Source: Microcystis sp. T1-4
GTDB lineage: Bacteria > Cyanobacteriota > Cyanobacteriia > Cyanobacteriales > Microcystaceae
DNA length: 15,459 nt
NCBI RefSeq assembly: GCF_000297435.1
Contig: NZ_CAIP01000106.1
Coordinates: forward strand, 1-15,459
Direction: 5' to 3'
In this document: piece after piece, positions 6,913-13,687 of the stretch
How the letters are laid out: every line of letters starts with the position of its first letter
Numbering within the stretch: the stretch's first letter is position 1
Translations under genes and position numbers: made by a program
Notes under the pieces: generated by a model
Databases searched by the model: none
Told to the model about the DNA's origin: nothing
What the model saw: the letters and a program-made list of their open reading frames with translations, nothing else

Positions 6913-7020
6913 TAAGTGGGGAGGTGTAATTAAATATCAGACTTATCGAGGTTGAATTGAGGCACGAACCCCACAACTGGCATAGGTGATCAACTACACT
7001 AACCTATATTACAAATCATT
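6913..7020 (+). mobile_element. Degenerate MITE-like element, copy 1
   Basis: Aligns along most of its length with the element at 12069-12190. Shared landmarks are TAAGT followed by a G-rich stretch, AATTAAATAT about 16 bases in, a GGTTG..TTGA.GCA.GAA.CCC core, CTAAC near the end, and TACAAAT before the right border. The right terminal repeat is lost. There is no coding capacity. It appears to be an old, non-autonomous copy. Confidence 0.5.
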
Positions 7021-7030
7021 AAACCGATTG

Positions 7031-7101
7031 ACAGTCTTTCCGATCAAGATGAAGTGTAACCTAATTTGCTATCGACTACCGACTCCCCAAAAGCAAAACT
7101 T
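7031..7101 (+). repeat. Dispersed intergenic repeat, copy 2
   Basis: Matches 1147-1223 from ACAG through TTTCCGATCAAGATGAAGTG and AACCTAATTTG to CGACTCCCCAAAAGCAAAACTT, with scattered substitutions and a 6-base deletion in the GACTCC tail. Both copies are in spacers 5.9 kb apart, in the same orientation. Copy 2 directly follows a MITE-like element. Confidence 0.7.
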
Positions 7102-7230
7102 TGTACCTCACCATTAAGATAACTGTTATCAAAACGCGGATATCACTGCCAATAGAGTTCGGTTTTACCGTTATGGGATGAGCATTGACGGGGGTACTAT
7201 TCTAGGTAAGGAATTTGTATCTAGTCAGTG

Positions 7231-8682
7231 ATGAAGACGATGTTAAAGGGGTCTTTACCGAAATTAAGCGATATTTTCCCGCCAACTGACCATCAGGACC
7301 GGGAAACTTTCACCCCGAATGCTTTTTATCCTAATTTATCGGAATGGCTCAAGCGCTCGCAACTGAAAGCGGAAAGTGAATGGTTTGCAGCGATCGCATC
7401 CTTAGAAAATATCTTATTACAAAACCAAAATAATGCTGCTGCCGGTCGGGGTTTAATTCTCTCCGGTCCGACGGCTTTAGTCAGAGAAAGCAAGGCTCTA
7501 ACGGGTTTTGAATTTGGTGTTTTTACTGTTAAAGCTTTAAAACATTTACAATGGCCGGGTTTTCAATTGCCTTCTCAGGAAAAATCCGCCGCCGATGTTT
7601 CCCCGACGGAGATTCATGAATTGCCTCTCTTGCCAACGGATCCGATTGCTAATGAAAGATTTTGTCTAGTTTTTAGTGAAAGTTTCGCTCTTTTGCTGGT
7701 TTTAGGCGAGGATCAGTGGGGTTTGTCCTCTTTTCAATTTTCCTTTGATCCCGTCCTCACCCAGCAAGCCTGGCAGCAGTTGCGGCAACGATTAGTTAAT
7801 CTGCGTTATCCGCAAATCGGGACTTTAGAGGCAATTATCAAAGCTAATGGCAGTCCCTCGCCGGATTATCGTCTAGTTAGCCAATTTAGCCGCCAATTAC
7901 TGCAAAATTTACCCAACCAGTCCAATTTAGACCCGAAAAAAACGAAATCGCCTATCAATGCCGAAATCACTCCCCCAAAGGAAGATAATTCTAATTTAGA
8001 ATCGGGTTGTGATTTGGAGTTATTGCGCGCCTTAACCCACGAAATTCGCACCCCTTTAACCACCATTCGCACCATTACCCGATTATTATTAAAACGGGCA
8101 AAAATAACGGAAGATGTGGAAAAATATTTAGAAACAATCGATTTAGAATGTAGTGAACAAATTCAGCGCATGGAATTAATTTTCCGAGCTGCAGAATTGG
8201 GGATTAATCCTCTGGGAGATAAACCGATTCAATTAATTCCAATTGCTCTAGAAAAAGTCTTTCAAGATAGTATTCCCCGGTGGCAAAAACAAGCTAAACG
8301 GCGCAATGTCAATTTAGAAGTTAATGTACCGAAAAAATTGCCTTCGGTAATTAGTGACCCGAATTTATTGGATCAAATGTTAAATGGAGTCGTGGAAAAA
8401 TGTACTCGCAGTATGGCTAGTGGTGGCCTGTTGCAGGTACATATATCAACGGCAGGAAATCAATTAAAAATGCAGTTCCAAACTCAGGTAAAATCGCCTA
8501 ATCTTACTTTCAAAGCTTTGGGAAAAGTTTTAATGTTTCAACCAGAAACGGGTAGTTTAAGCCTGAATATGAAGGTAACTAAAAACCTTTTTCAAGCTTT
8601 GGGAGGTAAGTTTATTGTGCGTCAAAAACCCGAAGAAGGCGAGATTTTAACCATTTTCTTGCCCCTAGGACGCATTAAATAA
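7231..8682 (+). CDS. Sensor histidine kinase with degenerate ATPase domain
   Basis: 483 residues from the ATG at 7231; a GTG one codon earlier and an ATG at 7240 are alternatives, and no Shine-Dalgarno decides. Residues 1-200 are a soluble N-terminal region with no membrane helix and no family I can name. A dimerisation/phosphoacceptor helix carries ALTHEIRTPLTTIRT with the phosphorylatable His at about 270. The C-terminal HATPase region keeps the overall shape, ending in SLSLNMKVTKNLFQALGGKF and EEGEILTIFLPLG. The N-box reads LNGVVEKCTR, with Glu where the Mg-binding Asn should be, and no D-x-G-x-G box is visible. ATP binding is therefore doubtful; the protein may act as a dimer partner, phosphatase or scaffold. 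No response regulator is adjacent. Confidence 0.85.
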   Translation: MKTMLKGSLPKLSDIFPPTDHQDRETFTPNAFYPNLSEWLKRSQLKAESEWFAAIASLENILLQNQNNAAAGRGLILSGPTALVRESKALTGFEFGVFTVKALKHLQWPGFQLPSQEKSAADVSPTEIHELPLLPTDPIANERFCLVFSESFALLLVLGEDQWGLSSFQFSFDPVLTQQAWQQLRQRLVNLRYPQIGTLEAIIKANGSPSPDYRLVSQFSRQLLQNLPNQSNLDPKKTKSPINAEITPPKEDNSNLESGCDLELLRALTHEIRTPLTTIRTITRLLLKRAKITEDVEKYLETIDLECSEQIQRMELIFRAAELGINPLGDKPIQLIPIALEKVFQDSIPRWQKQAKRRNVNLEVNVPKKLPSVISDPNLLDQMLNGVVEKCTRSMASGGLLQVHISTAGNQLKMQFQTQVKSPNLTFKALGKVLMFQPETGSLSLNMKVTKNLFQALGGKFIVRQKPEEGEILTIFLPLGRIK

Positions 8683-8737
8683 GTTGGGATTATTCTAAAA
8701 TTTTCATCTTGAAAAATAGGGAAACTTGCCAAAAGGA

Positions 8738-8746
8738 TGCTATACT
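8738..8746 (+). promoter_or_regulatory. Extended -10 promoter element
   Basis: TGCTATACT at 8738-8746 is an extended -10 (TG-n-TATACT). It would begin transcription near 8753, about 20 bases before the ATG at 8772. It separates the oxidoreductase and channel genes from the kinase upstream and argues against the TTG start at 8709. No matching -35 is seen, as expected for an extended -10 promoter. Confidence 0.45.
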
Positions 8747-8771
8747 AGGGCAAACATTATTAATAGTTGCC

Positions 8772-9869
8772 ATGGAAAAAACTGTTTTAATTTTAGGTGG
8801 CACTGGTCGCATTGGTCAAAGTGTCGCCCTAGATATTATTAATCATACTGCAGCTAAAATTATTATCACAGGACGCAGGAAAAAATCCATTAAATTACTG
8901 CCAAGAATGCAGTTCTTGGCTTTAGATTTAGAAGAAATAGACAAGCTTAGACAGGCAATTAAAAACAGTGATTTAGTCATTCATTGTGCTGGTCCCTTTC
9001 ATTATCGCGATGGCAGGGTAGTAAAAATTTGCATTGAAGAAAAAGTCAATTATATTGATGTTAGTGATCATCGTTCTTTTTATCAAAAGTTAATCCCCTA
9101 TCGAGAATTAGCGATAAAAGCGGGAATAACTGCCGTGGTTAATACGGGAATTTTCCCGGGTATTTCTAATAGTATAGTGCGGGAGGGAGTCGAACAGTTA
9201 GATAGGGTAGAAACGATCCGTTTAAATTATGCCGTAGCCGGTTCCGGAGGTGCGGGATTAACCGTAATGCGGACAACTTTTCTCGGTTTAAAAAAGCCTT
9301 TTTTAGCTTGGATTGAGGGACGATGGCAAGAGATTGAACCCTATACTGCTAGAGAAGTAATTGACTTTCCCGCTCCTTTGGGTAAAACTGGTGTTTATTG
9401 GTTTGATATGCCAGAAACCTATACTTTCGCCGAATCTTTTCAGGTGCAAAATGTGATCACAAAATTTGGTTCTATTCCCGATTTTTATAATCATTTAACT
9501 TGGATTACTGCCCATATCTTCCCCGATGCTTGGGTAGAAAGTTCTCGGGGAATCGAGTTTTTTTCCCAAGTTAGTTATCGCATGACAGAAGTAACCGATA
9601 AATTTTCGGGAATTGGGGTAGCAATGTTAGCCAAAGTGGCCGGATGGCAAGGGCAGCAAAAAGCAGTTTATCAAGCGACTATGGTTCACGAGAACACTGC
9701 TCAAGCAGCTGGCTGGGGAACTGGCAGCGTGGCAGAATTAATCTTAGCGGCAAAACTCGAAAAAGCCGGGATTTATCCGGTGGAACAGGTGCTATCCACA
9801 GAACTATTCCATGCTACGATGAAAAAAAGAGGTATTAAACTCGATCGCTCCTGTGCAATTGTGGCTTAG
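8772..9869 (+). CDS. Saccharopine dehydrogenase-like oxidoreductase
   Basis: 365 residues. The N-terminus is a Rossmann fold, VLILGGTGRIG (residues 5-15), for NAD(P). It continues with DLVIHCAGPF (67-76) and VNYIDVSDH (92-100), the signature of the saccharopine dehydrogenase NADP-binding family. The substrate is unknown: this broad family includes enzymes of lysine and polyamine metabolism and many uncharacterised members. The C-terminal half (AGSGGAGLTVMRTT, FQVQNVITKFG) resembles the cyanobacterial/plant uncharacterised group more than true lysine-pathway enzymes. I chose the ATG at 8772 over a TTG at 8709 because an extended -10 promoter lies between them and the Rossmann strand begins at residue 4. 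The channel gene starts 3 bases after the stop, so the two are co-transcribed. Confidence 0.85.
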   Translation: MEKTVLILGGTGRIGQSVALDIINHTAAKIIITGRRKKSIKLLPRMQFLALDLEEIDKLRQAIKNSDLVIHCAGPFHYRDGRVVKICIEEKVNYIDVSDHRSFYQKLIPYRELAIKAGITAVVNTGIFPGISNSIVREGVEQLDRVETIRLNYAVAGSGGAGLTVMRTTFLGLKKPFLAWIEGRWQEIEPYTAREVIDFPAPLGKTGVYWFDMPETYTFAESFQVQNVITKFGSIPDFYNHLTWITAHIFPDAWVESSRGIEFFSQVSYRMTEVTDKFSGIGVAMLAKVAGWQGQQKAVYQATMVHENTAQAAGWGTGSVAELILAAKLEKAGIYPVEQVLSTELFHATMKKRGIKLDRSCAIVA

Positions 9870-9872
9870 AAG

Positions 9873-11555
9873 ATGAAAAAAATCTGGCGTTACCTAGGAC
9901 TGTTTTGTTTAGTTTTGTTACTGACTTTATCCCCTATCTTCATGATAGCGGCCCAGAATAATCCTACTAAACAGGGACAGGAAACACCCCTGGAAACTTT
10001 GGGAGAAGTTTTTCCCGTCATGCTTGATAATCAAGAACTTTTTACGATTCGGCAGGGAATAGGTTCTTTTTCAGCGCAAGAAAGAGCGAAATCGATTACA
10101 GATAGAATTGAAAAAATTGCCGATGACGATGCCCTTTCTCCTGAAGATTTAACCATAAAAATCGATCCTGAAGACAAAAACCCTTCGATTATTTTGGGAG
10201 ATACGGTTATTGCTACTATTACTTCTAGAGATGCCAAATTACACGCGGTCAGTCAAGAAGTATTGGCCGAACGAGCTTTGGCAAAGATGAAAGCAGCCAT
10301 TGTCCGTTATCGTCAAGAACGTCAACCAGATAACCTCTTCAAAGATGCAGTTTTGACGGTAAGTGCTACCTTGGCCACGGTCTTAATTTTCTGGGTAATA
10401 ATTTTTATATCTTCGCGGGTTTTTCCCCAGATTCAGAGATTAATCACCTCCCTAGTTCCTGGGGTCGTATTCCAAAATTTTGAGATTATTAGTTCCCAGA
10501 CAATAGGAATTTTTTCCCTAAGAGTTTTGCAATTTATCCGCACTCTAATTATTTTAACTATTCTCTATTTTTATTTAACTTTTGTCCTTCGTCTTTTTCC
10601 CTGGACTAGAAAATTTGGTGATGGTTTTCTGCAATACTTTTTTAGTGCTTTAGAAGTTGTTTCCCAAGAGATAGCAAAATATTTACCCAGTATTTTTATT
10701 ATACTGATAATTGTTTTTATAACTCACTATCTGTTGAGAGCAATTAAACCATTTTTCACCGCCTTGGCAAGAGAAAATTTAGTAATTCATGGTTTCTATT
10801 CCGATTGGGCAAAACCAACCTATAATCTACTGTCACTGCTGATAATTGCCTTAGCTATAGTCATCGCTTTTCCCTATCTACCCGGATTTAATTCTCCTGC
10901 TTTTCAGGGGGTGTCGGTATTTTTAGGGGTACTATTTTCCTTGGGTTCCACCTCTGCTATCGCTAACGTGGTGGGGGGAATTATCCTCATCTATACCCGC
11001 TCTTTTCAACTAGGAGATAAAATTTCTATTGGTGATGTTATTGGAGATGTGATTGAAAAAGGATTATTAGTCACCCGTATTCGCACACCAGCTAATAGAA
11101 TTATCACGATTCCTAATTCATCGCTGTTAAACACCAATGTGATTAACTTTACTGTCTCTCAACGGGAATTCAAACAGCCTTTAATTTTGCAAACCACAGT
11201 CACTCTCGGTTATGATTTACCTTGGCGTAAGGTTCACGCAACCCTGAAAGAAGCAGCCTTAGCCACCCAATTTATTGTCTCAGAACCTGCTCCTTTTGTC
11301 TTGCAAACCAGTCTCGATGATTTTTATGTCAGCTATCAGCTAAATGCCTACACCGATCATCCTAGCAAAATGGTGTATATTTATTCTGAATTACATCAAA
11401 ATATTCAGGATAAATGTAACGAAGTTGGCATCGAAATTATGTCTCCTCACTACAAGGCTCTCCGGGATGGCAATCACAGCACTATTCCTGAAAATTATCT
11501 GCCGGAAGATTATCAAAGTCCTGCTTTTGGTATTCAGTCAAATTCTCAGAAGTAA
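9873..11555 (+). CDS. MscS-family mechanosensitive ion channel
   Basis: 560 residues. A signal peptide spans about 1-27 (MKKIWRYLGLFCLVLLLTLS then an AQ cleavage-like end). An extracytoplasmic domain of some 125 residues follows, then membrane helices near 158-181, 211-240, 270-290 and 318-336, and the pore-lining helix near 345-375 (GVLFSLGSTSAIANVVGG). The soluble MscS beta domain follows: GDKISIGDVIGDVIEKGLLVTRIRT and ITIPNSSLLNTNVINF (to about 426). It releases solutes when membrane tension rises on hypo-osmotic shock. It is larger than E. coli MscS (286 residues), as is common for cyanobacterial members with extra N-terminal helices. It sits 3 bases after the oxidoreductase gene. Its last 74 bases overlap the opposite-strand protease gene. 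Confidence 0.92.
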   Translation: MKKIWRYLGLFCLVLLLTLSPIFMIAAQNNPTKQGQETPLETLGEVFPVMLDNQELFTIRQGIGSFSAQERAKSITDRIEKIADDDALSPEDLTIKIDPEDKNPSIILGDTVIATITSRDAKLHAVSQEVLAERALAKMKAAIVRYRQERQPDNLFKDAVLTVSATLATVLIFWVIIFISSRVFPQIQRLITSLVPGVVFQNFEIISSQTIGIFSLRVLQFIRTLIILTILYFYLTFVLRLFPWTRKFGDGFLQYFFSALEVVSQEIAKYLPSIFIILIIVFITHYLLRAIKPFFTALARENLVIHGFYSDWAKPTYNLLSLLIIALAIVIAFPYLPGFNSPAFQGVSVFLGVLFSLGSTSAIANVVGGIILIYTRSFQLGDKISIGDVIGDVIEKGLLVTRIRTPANRIITIPNSSLLNTNVINFTVSQREFKQPLILQTTVTLGYDLPWRKVHATLKEAALATQFIVSEPAPFVLQTSLDDFYVSYQLNAYTDHPSKMVYIYSELHQNIQDKCNEVGIEIMSPHYKALRDGNHSTIPENYLPEDYQSPAFGIQSNSQK

Positions 11556-11985
11556 TAATTTTCTTAATAGCTTTAATCGCTTTTGTCAAGCCCTTTTGAG
11601 TTATTGTTGATAATTCTTCACCAAATTCACAATTAATAGCAGGAATAAATATTCCCCAGGTCCTGGGAGTTTGTTGATAAATTGCTTGAGTTAATGCTAA
11701 TAAAGAAGCGGGACTTTCTGCATGACCGAAATTATTCCATTCGGTAACTGCCGCTAATTTTTCTATCCGGATATCGGTTTGATTAGATAATACCGCATCA
11801 ACAAAAATAACTAGGGAAGCATCAGCTATATCGGCTGCTAACTCAGGAGTCAATTGATGGGTAGCGATGACTTGCACATTAGGCAAATTCTCCTCGGCGA
11901 TAATTTCGGCTATTCTCACTCCCACTCCGTCATCATTTCTTAAAGTATTACCGTAACCGATGAGCAGTATTTTAAAATTATTCAT
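11482..11985 (-). CDS. Hydrogenase maturation protease
   Basis: 167 residues. IGYGNTLRNDDGVGVRIAE (residues 9-27) is the family's N-terminal signature. HQLTPELA (43-50), FVDA (61-64) and a GHAESPASLLAL stretch with His88 follow. In the E. coli homologue HybD the nickel-sensing residues are a Glu, an Asp and a His; here Asp18/19, Asp63 and His88 are the likely equivalents. The enzyme clips the C-terminus of a NiFe hydrogenase large subunit after metal insertion. In cyanobacteria the natural candidates are HoxW (bidirectional hydrogenase) or HupW, and the DD form leans to HoxW, but no hydrogenase gene is in view. The domain is complete by about residue 145; the last 20 or so residues come from the overlap with the channel gene. 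No Shine-Dalgarno is visible. Confidence 0.88.
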   Translation of the reverse strand: MNNFKILLIGYGNTLRNDDGVGVRIAEIIAEENLPNVQVIATHQLTPELAADIADASLVIFVDAVLSNQTDIRIEKLAAVTEWNNFGHAESPASLLALTQAIYQQTPRTWGIFIPAINCEFGEELSTITQKGLTKAIKAIKKIITSENLTEYQKQDFDNLPADNFQE

Positions 11986-12068
11986 GGTTAAATAGAGGAG
12001 ACAGGAGTGGGAGGATTTACTTCGTTGCCATGAAAGACGCTGTCAGCGGGAAAAATTAGTTTAAATAC

Positions 12069-12190
12069 TAAGTAGGTGGGTGGAATTAAATATAAGATGA
12101 ACGTAGGTTGGGTTGAAGCATGAAACCCAACGCCCGCTCATGTTACGCTACCGCTAACCCATCCTACAAATAATTGTGCCTCCCTACTTA
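12069..12190 (+). mobile_element. MITE-like element, copy 2
   Basis: About 122 bases bounded by inverted ends: TAAGTAGG at 12069-12076 and CCTACTTA at 12183-12190, with further matches inward (AATTA on both sides; about 17 of 25 positions agree). The interior carries GTAGGTTGGGTTGAAGCATG and AAACCCAACGCC, which pair with each other in part and with CTAACCCATCCTAC further on, so a folded hairpin is likely. There is no coding capacity. A degenerate relative is at 6913-7020. Such non-autonomous elements are moved by a transposase encoded elsewhere. The right end overlaps the 3' end of the following gene. Confidence 0.6.
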
Positions 12191-12825
12191 TAAAAATCTT
12201 CGAGATGTTGTTTTAGTTGACGAATTGCCATACTACTATTGCGATTGTCGGCAATTTCTCCACAGAAAGAAACTAGATTTTGTAGGTTAAAGTTAGGAAA
12301 ATATTGACTTTGATGGCGAGGGATATACTCTTGATTCTCTAGCCAATAAATATAGAGAGTTTTCTGACGATACAACCAAATTTCAGGCACTTGATAAGGC
12401 AGATAGTCATCCACATTCGAGTAACTGGTGACATCAATTTCTAATACTAAATCGGGAGGAGGATCATTTACCCAGTCAATTCTGGCTTTCCCTGCTATAG
12501 CCGGCCAATGGTCAATATAAAAACTATAATCTGGTTCAATACCACTTGTTTCTGGTAATTCCATGGTTACGGGAGTAAAAGCCTCGTACTCACGCCCCAG
12601 ATAATCCAATAAGGTGATGATAATATTAGCAATTAAATGGGCATCACGTCCATGCTTAGGAAGTGGAGACATAAGCAAGACTTCTCCATTGTGATATTTG
12701 ATTTTAGGCTGAGAATTGTCGCCCCTTTGCCGAGACAAAGTTTGATAATCTAGCCAAGTGGCAGGTAATCTCACTAAGGATCCCACCGGTAGCTCGATTT
12801 TATCTAGTGAAACTAAGGCAAACAT
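12184..12825 (-). CDS. Uma2/DUF820 family protein (PD-(D/E)xK fold)
   Basis: 213 residues. Motifs GIEPDYSFY (Asp at about 99) and PPDLVLEIDVTS (Glu129, Asp131) match the Uma2/DUF820 family of predicted PD-(D/E)xK nucleases, abundant in cyanobacteria and often carried in many copies. The next helix usually holds a catalytic-site Lys (KL..Y..GV.EYW); here it reads VDDYLPYQVPEIWLY without the Lys, so the nuclease activity is questionable. The stop codon (12184-12186) lies inside the right end of the MITE-like element, so the natural C-terminus may have been changed. The gene is divergent from a second Uma2 gene 155 bases away. The cellular role of the family is not established. Confidence 0.85.
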   Translation of the reverse strand: MFALVSLDKIELPVGSLVRLPATWLDYQTLSRQRGDNSQPKIKYHNGEVLLMSPLPKHGRDAHLIANIIITLLDYLGREYEAFTPVTMELPETSGIEPDYSFYIDHWPAIAGKARIDWVNDPPPDLVLEIDVTSYSNVDDYLPYQVPEIWLYRQKTLYIYWLENQEYIPRHQSQYFPNFNLQNLVSFCGEIADNRNSSMAIRQLKQHLEDFYK

Positions 12826-12980
12826 GGCGCAAGGTTCCAGGTAAATGATCAGAAACGCTGTAAAATAAGTATAGGATATCTTCGATGCTCTCGATACAAA
12901 GCTTAACCTAATCGATAAATTAACTGAGTCTGCTAAAAAAACTTAAGCGTTGATAGTAGTTTCTTGATGAGCCAAAAATT
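12826..12980. promoter_or_regulatory. Divergent promoter region with repeat fragment
   Basis: A 155-base spacer between the two Uma2 genes. It contains GATCAGAAACGCTGTA at 12847-12862, the exact reverse complement of 1146-1161 in repeat copy 1. An AGTATA (minus-strand TATACT, 12868-12873) could be a -10 box for the leftward gene. No convincing -35 is seen for either direction. Confidence 0.35.
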
Positions 12981-13664
12981 ATGGTATCGACTAACACAGT
13001 TTCCTCTAATATTATTCCCCCTCTCGAAAATGGTGATAGATTAACTCGTCCCGAATTCGAGCGCCGTTATCAAGCAATGACGCCGCTAAAAAAAGCTGAA
13101 TTAATCGCAGGAGTTGTTTATATGGCAGCCGCGGTGAGAGCCAAAAAGCACGGTAAACCCCACGCTAATATTATCGGTTGGTTAACTGCTTACGAAGTGG
13201 CGACACCTGGAGTAGAAACACTGGATAATACTACTGTGCGACTGGATGGGGAGAATCAACCACAACCAGATGCTTTATTAAGAATAGAAACCGGTGGACA
13301 ATCAAGCATTAGTGAAGATGATTATGTAGAAGGCGCGCCGGAATTAATCGTGGAAATTGCCGCCTCTACTGCTTCCTACGATTTACACGAAAAACTCAAA
13401 GTTTATCGTCGCCAGGGAGTGCAAGAGTATATTATCTGGCGAGTAGATGACCAAGAATTGGACTGTTTTCGCTTAACTGATGGAGAATATTTACCCCTAG
13501 AATCAAATCAAAATAACATTTTTTGCTCTCAAATATTCCCTGGATTATGGCTGGATAAAAATGCTTTATTATCGGGTAATTTAGCCGAAGTTTTGGAGGT
13601 GTTAAAGCAAGGAATAGCTAGTCAAGAACACCAAGAGTTTTGTCAAACTTTGGCTAATAAATAA
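12981..13664 (+). CDS. Uma2/DUF820 family protein (predicted PD-(D/E)xK nuclease)
   Basis: 227 residues. Uma2/DUF820 core: QPQPDALL with Asp97, APELIVEIAAST with Glu125, then HEKLKVYRRQGVQEYIIW with Lys138. All the catalytic-type residues expected of the fold are therefore present, unlike its divergent neighbour. The last 35 residues (LLSGNLAEVLEVLKQGIASQEH) form the C-terminal helix common in cyanobacterial members. The start is the ATG at 12981; no Shine-Dalgarno is visible. It converges with the LytR-CpsA-Psr gene, 23 bases from its end. The family is associated with mobile DNA by distribution, but its function is unproven. Confidence 0.88.
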   Translation: MVSTNTVSSNIIPPLENGDRLTRPEFERRYQAMTPLKKAELIAGVVYMAAAVRAKKHGKPHANIIGWLTAYEVATPGVETLDNTTVRLDGENQPQPDALLRIETGGQSSISEDDYVEGAPELIVEIAASTASYDLHEKLKVYRRQGVQEYIIWRVDDQELDCFRLTDGEYLPLESNQNNIFCSQIFPGLWLDKNALLSGNLAEVLEVLKQGIASQEHQEFCQTLANK

Positions 13665-13687
13665 CCCAGACAAACTTGATTTTTTTG

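Larger units (their letters stand above)
6585..7230. other. Long spacer with decayed repeats
   Basis: 646 bases between divergent genes. The first part is the promoter of the DUF3616 gene. 6660-6875 shows no gene or clear signal. 6880-6912 contains a near-duplicate A-rich string (seven or eight A followed by TACTTAA, then TACATAAG). It leads into a degenerate MITE-like element (6913-7020), then the second copy of a dispersed repeat (7031-7101). The last 125 bases before the kinase hold a TTGACG at 7185-7190 without a convincing -10 partner. Confidence 0.6.

Noticed and set aside
11344..11610. Plus-strand open frame spanning the end of the channel gene
   Set aside because: Overlaps two well supported genes in other frames and resembles no protein.
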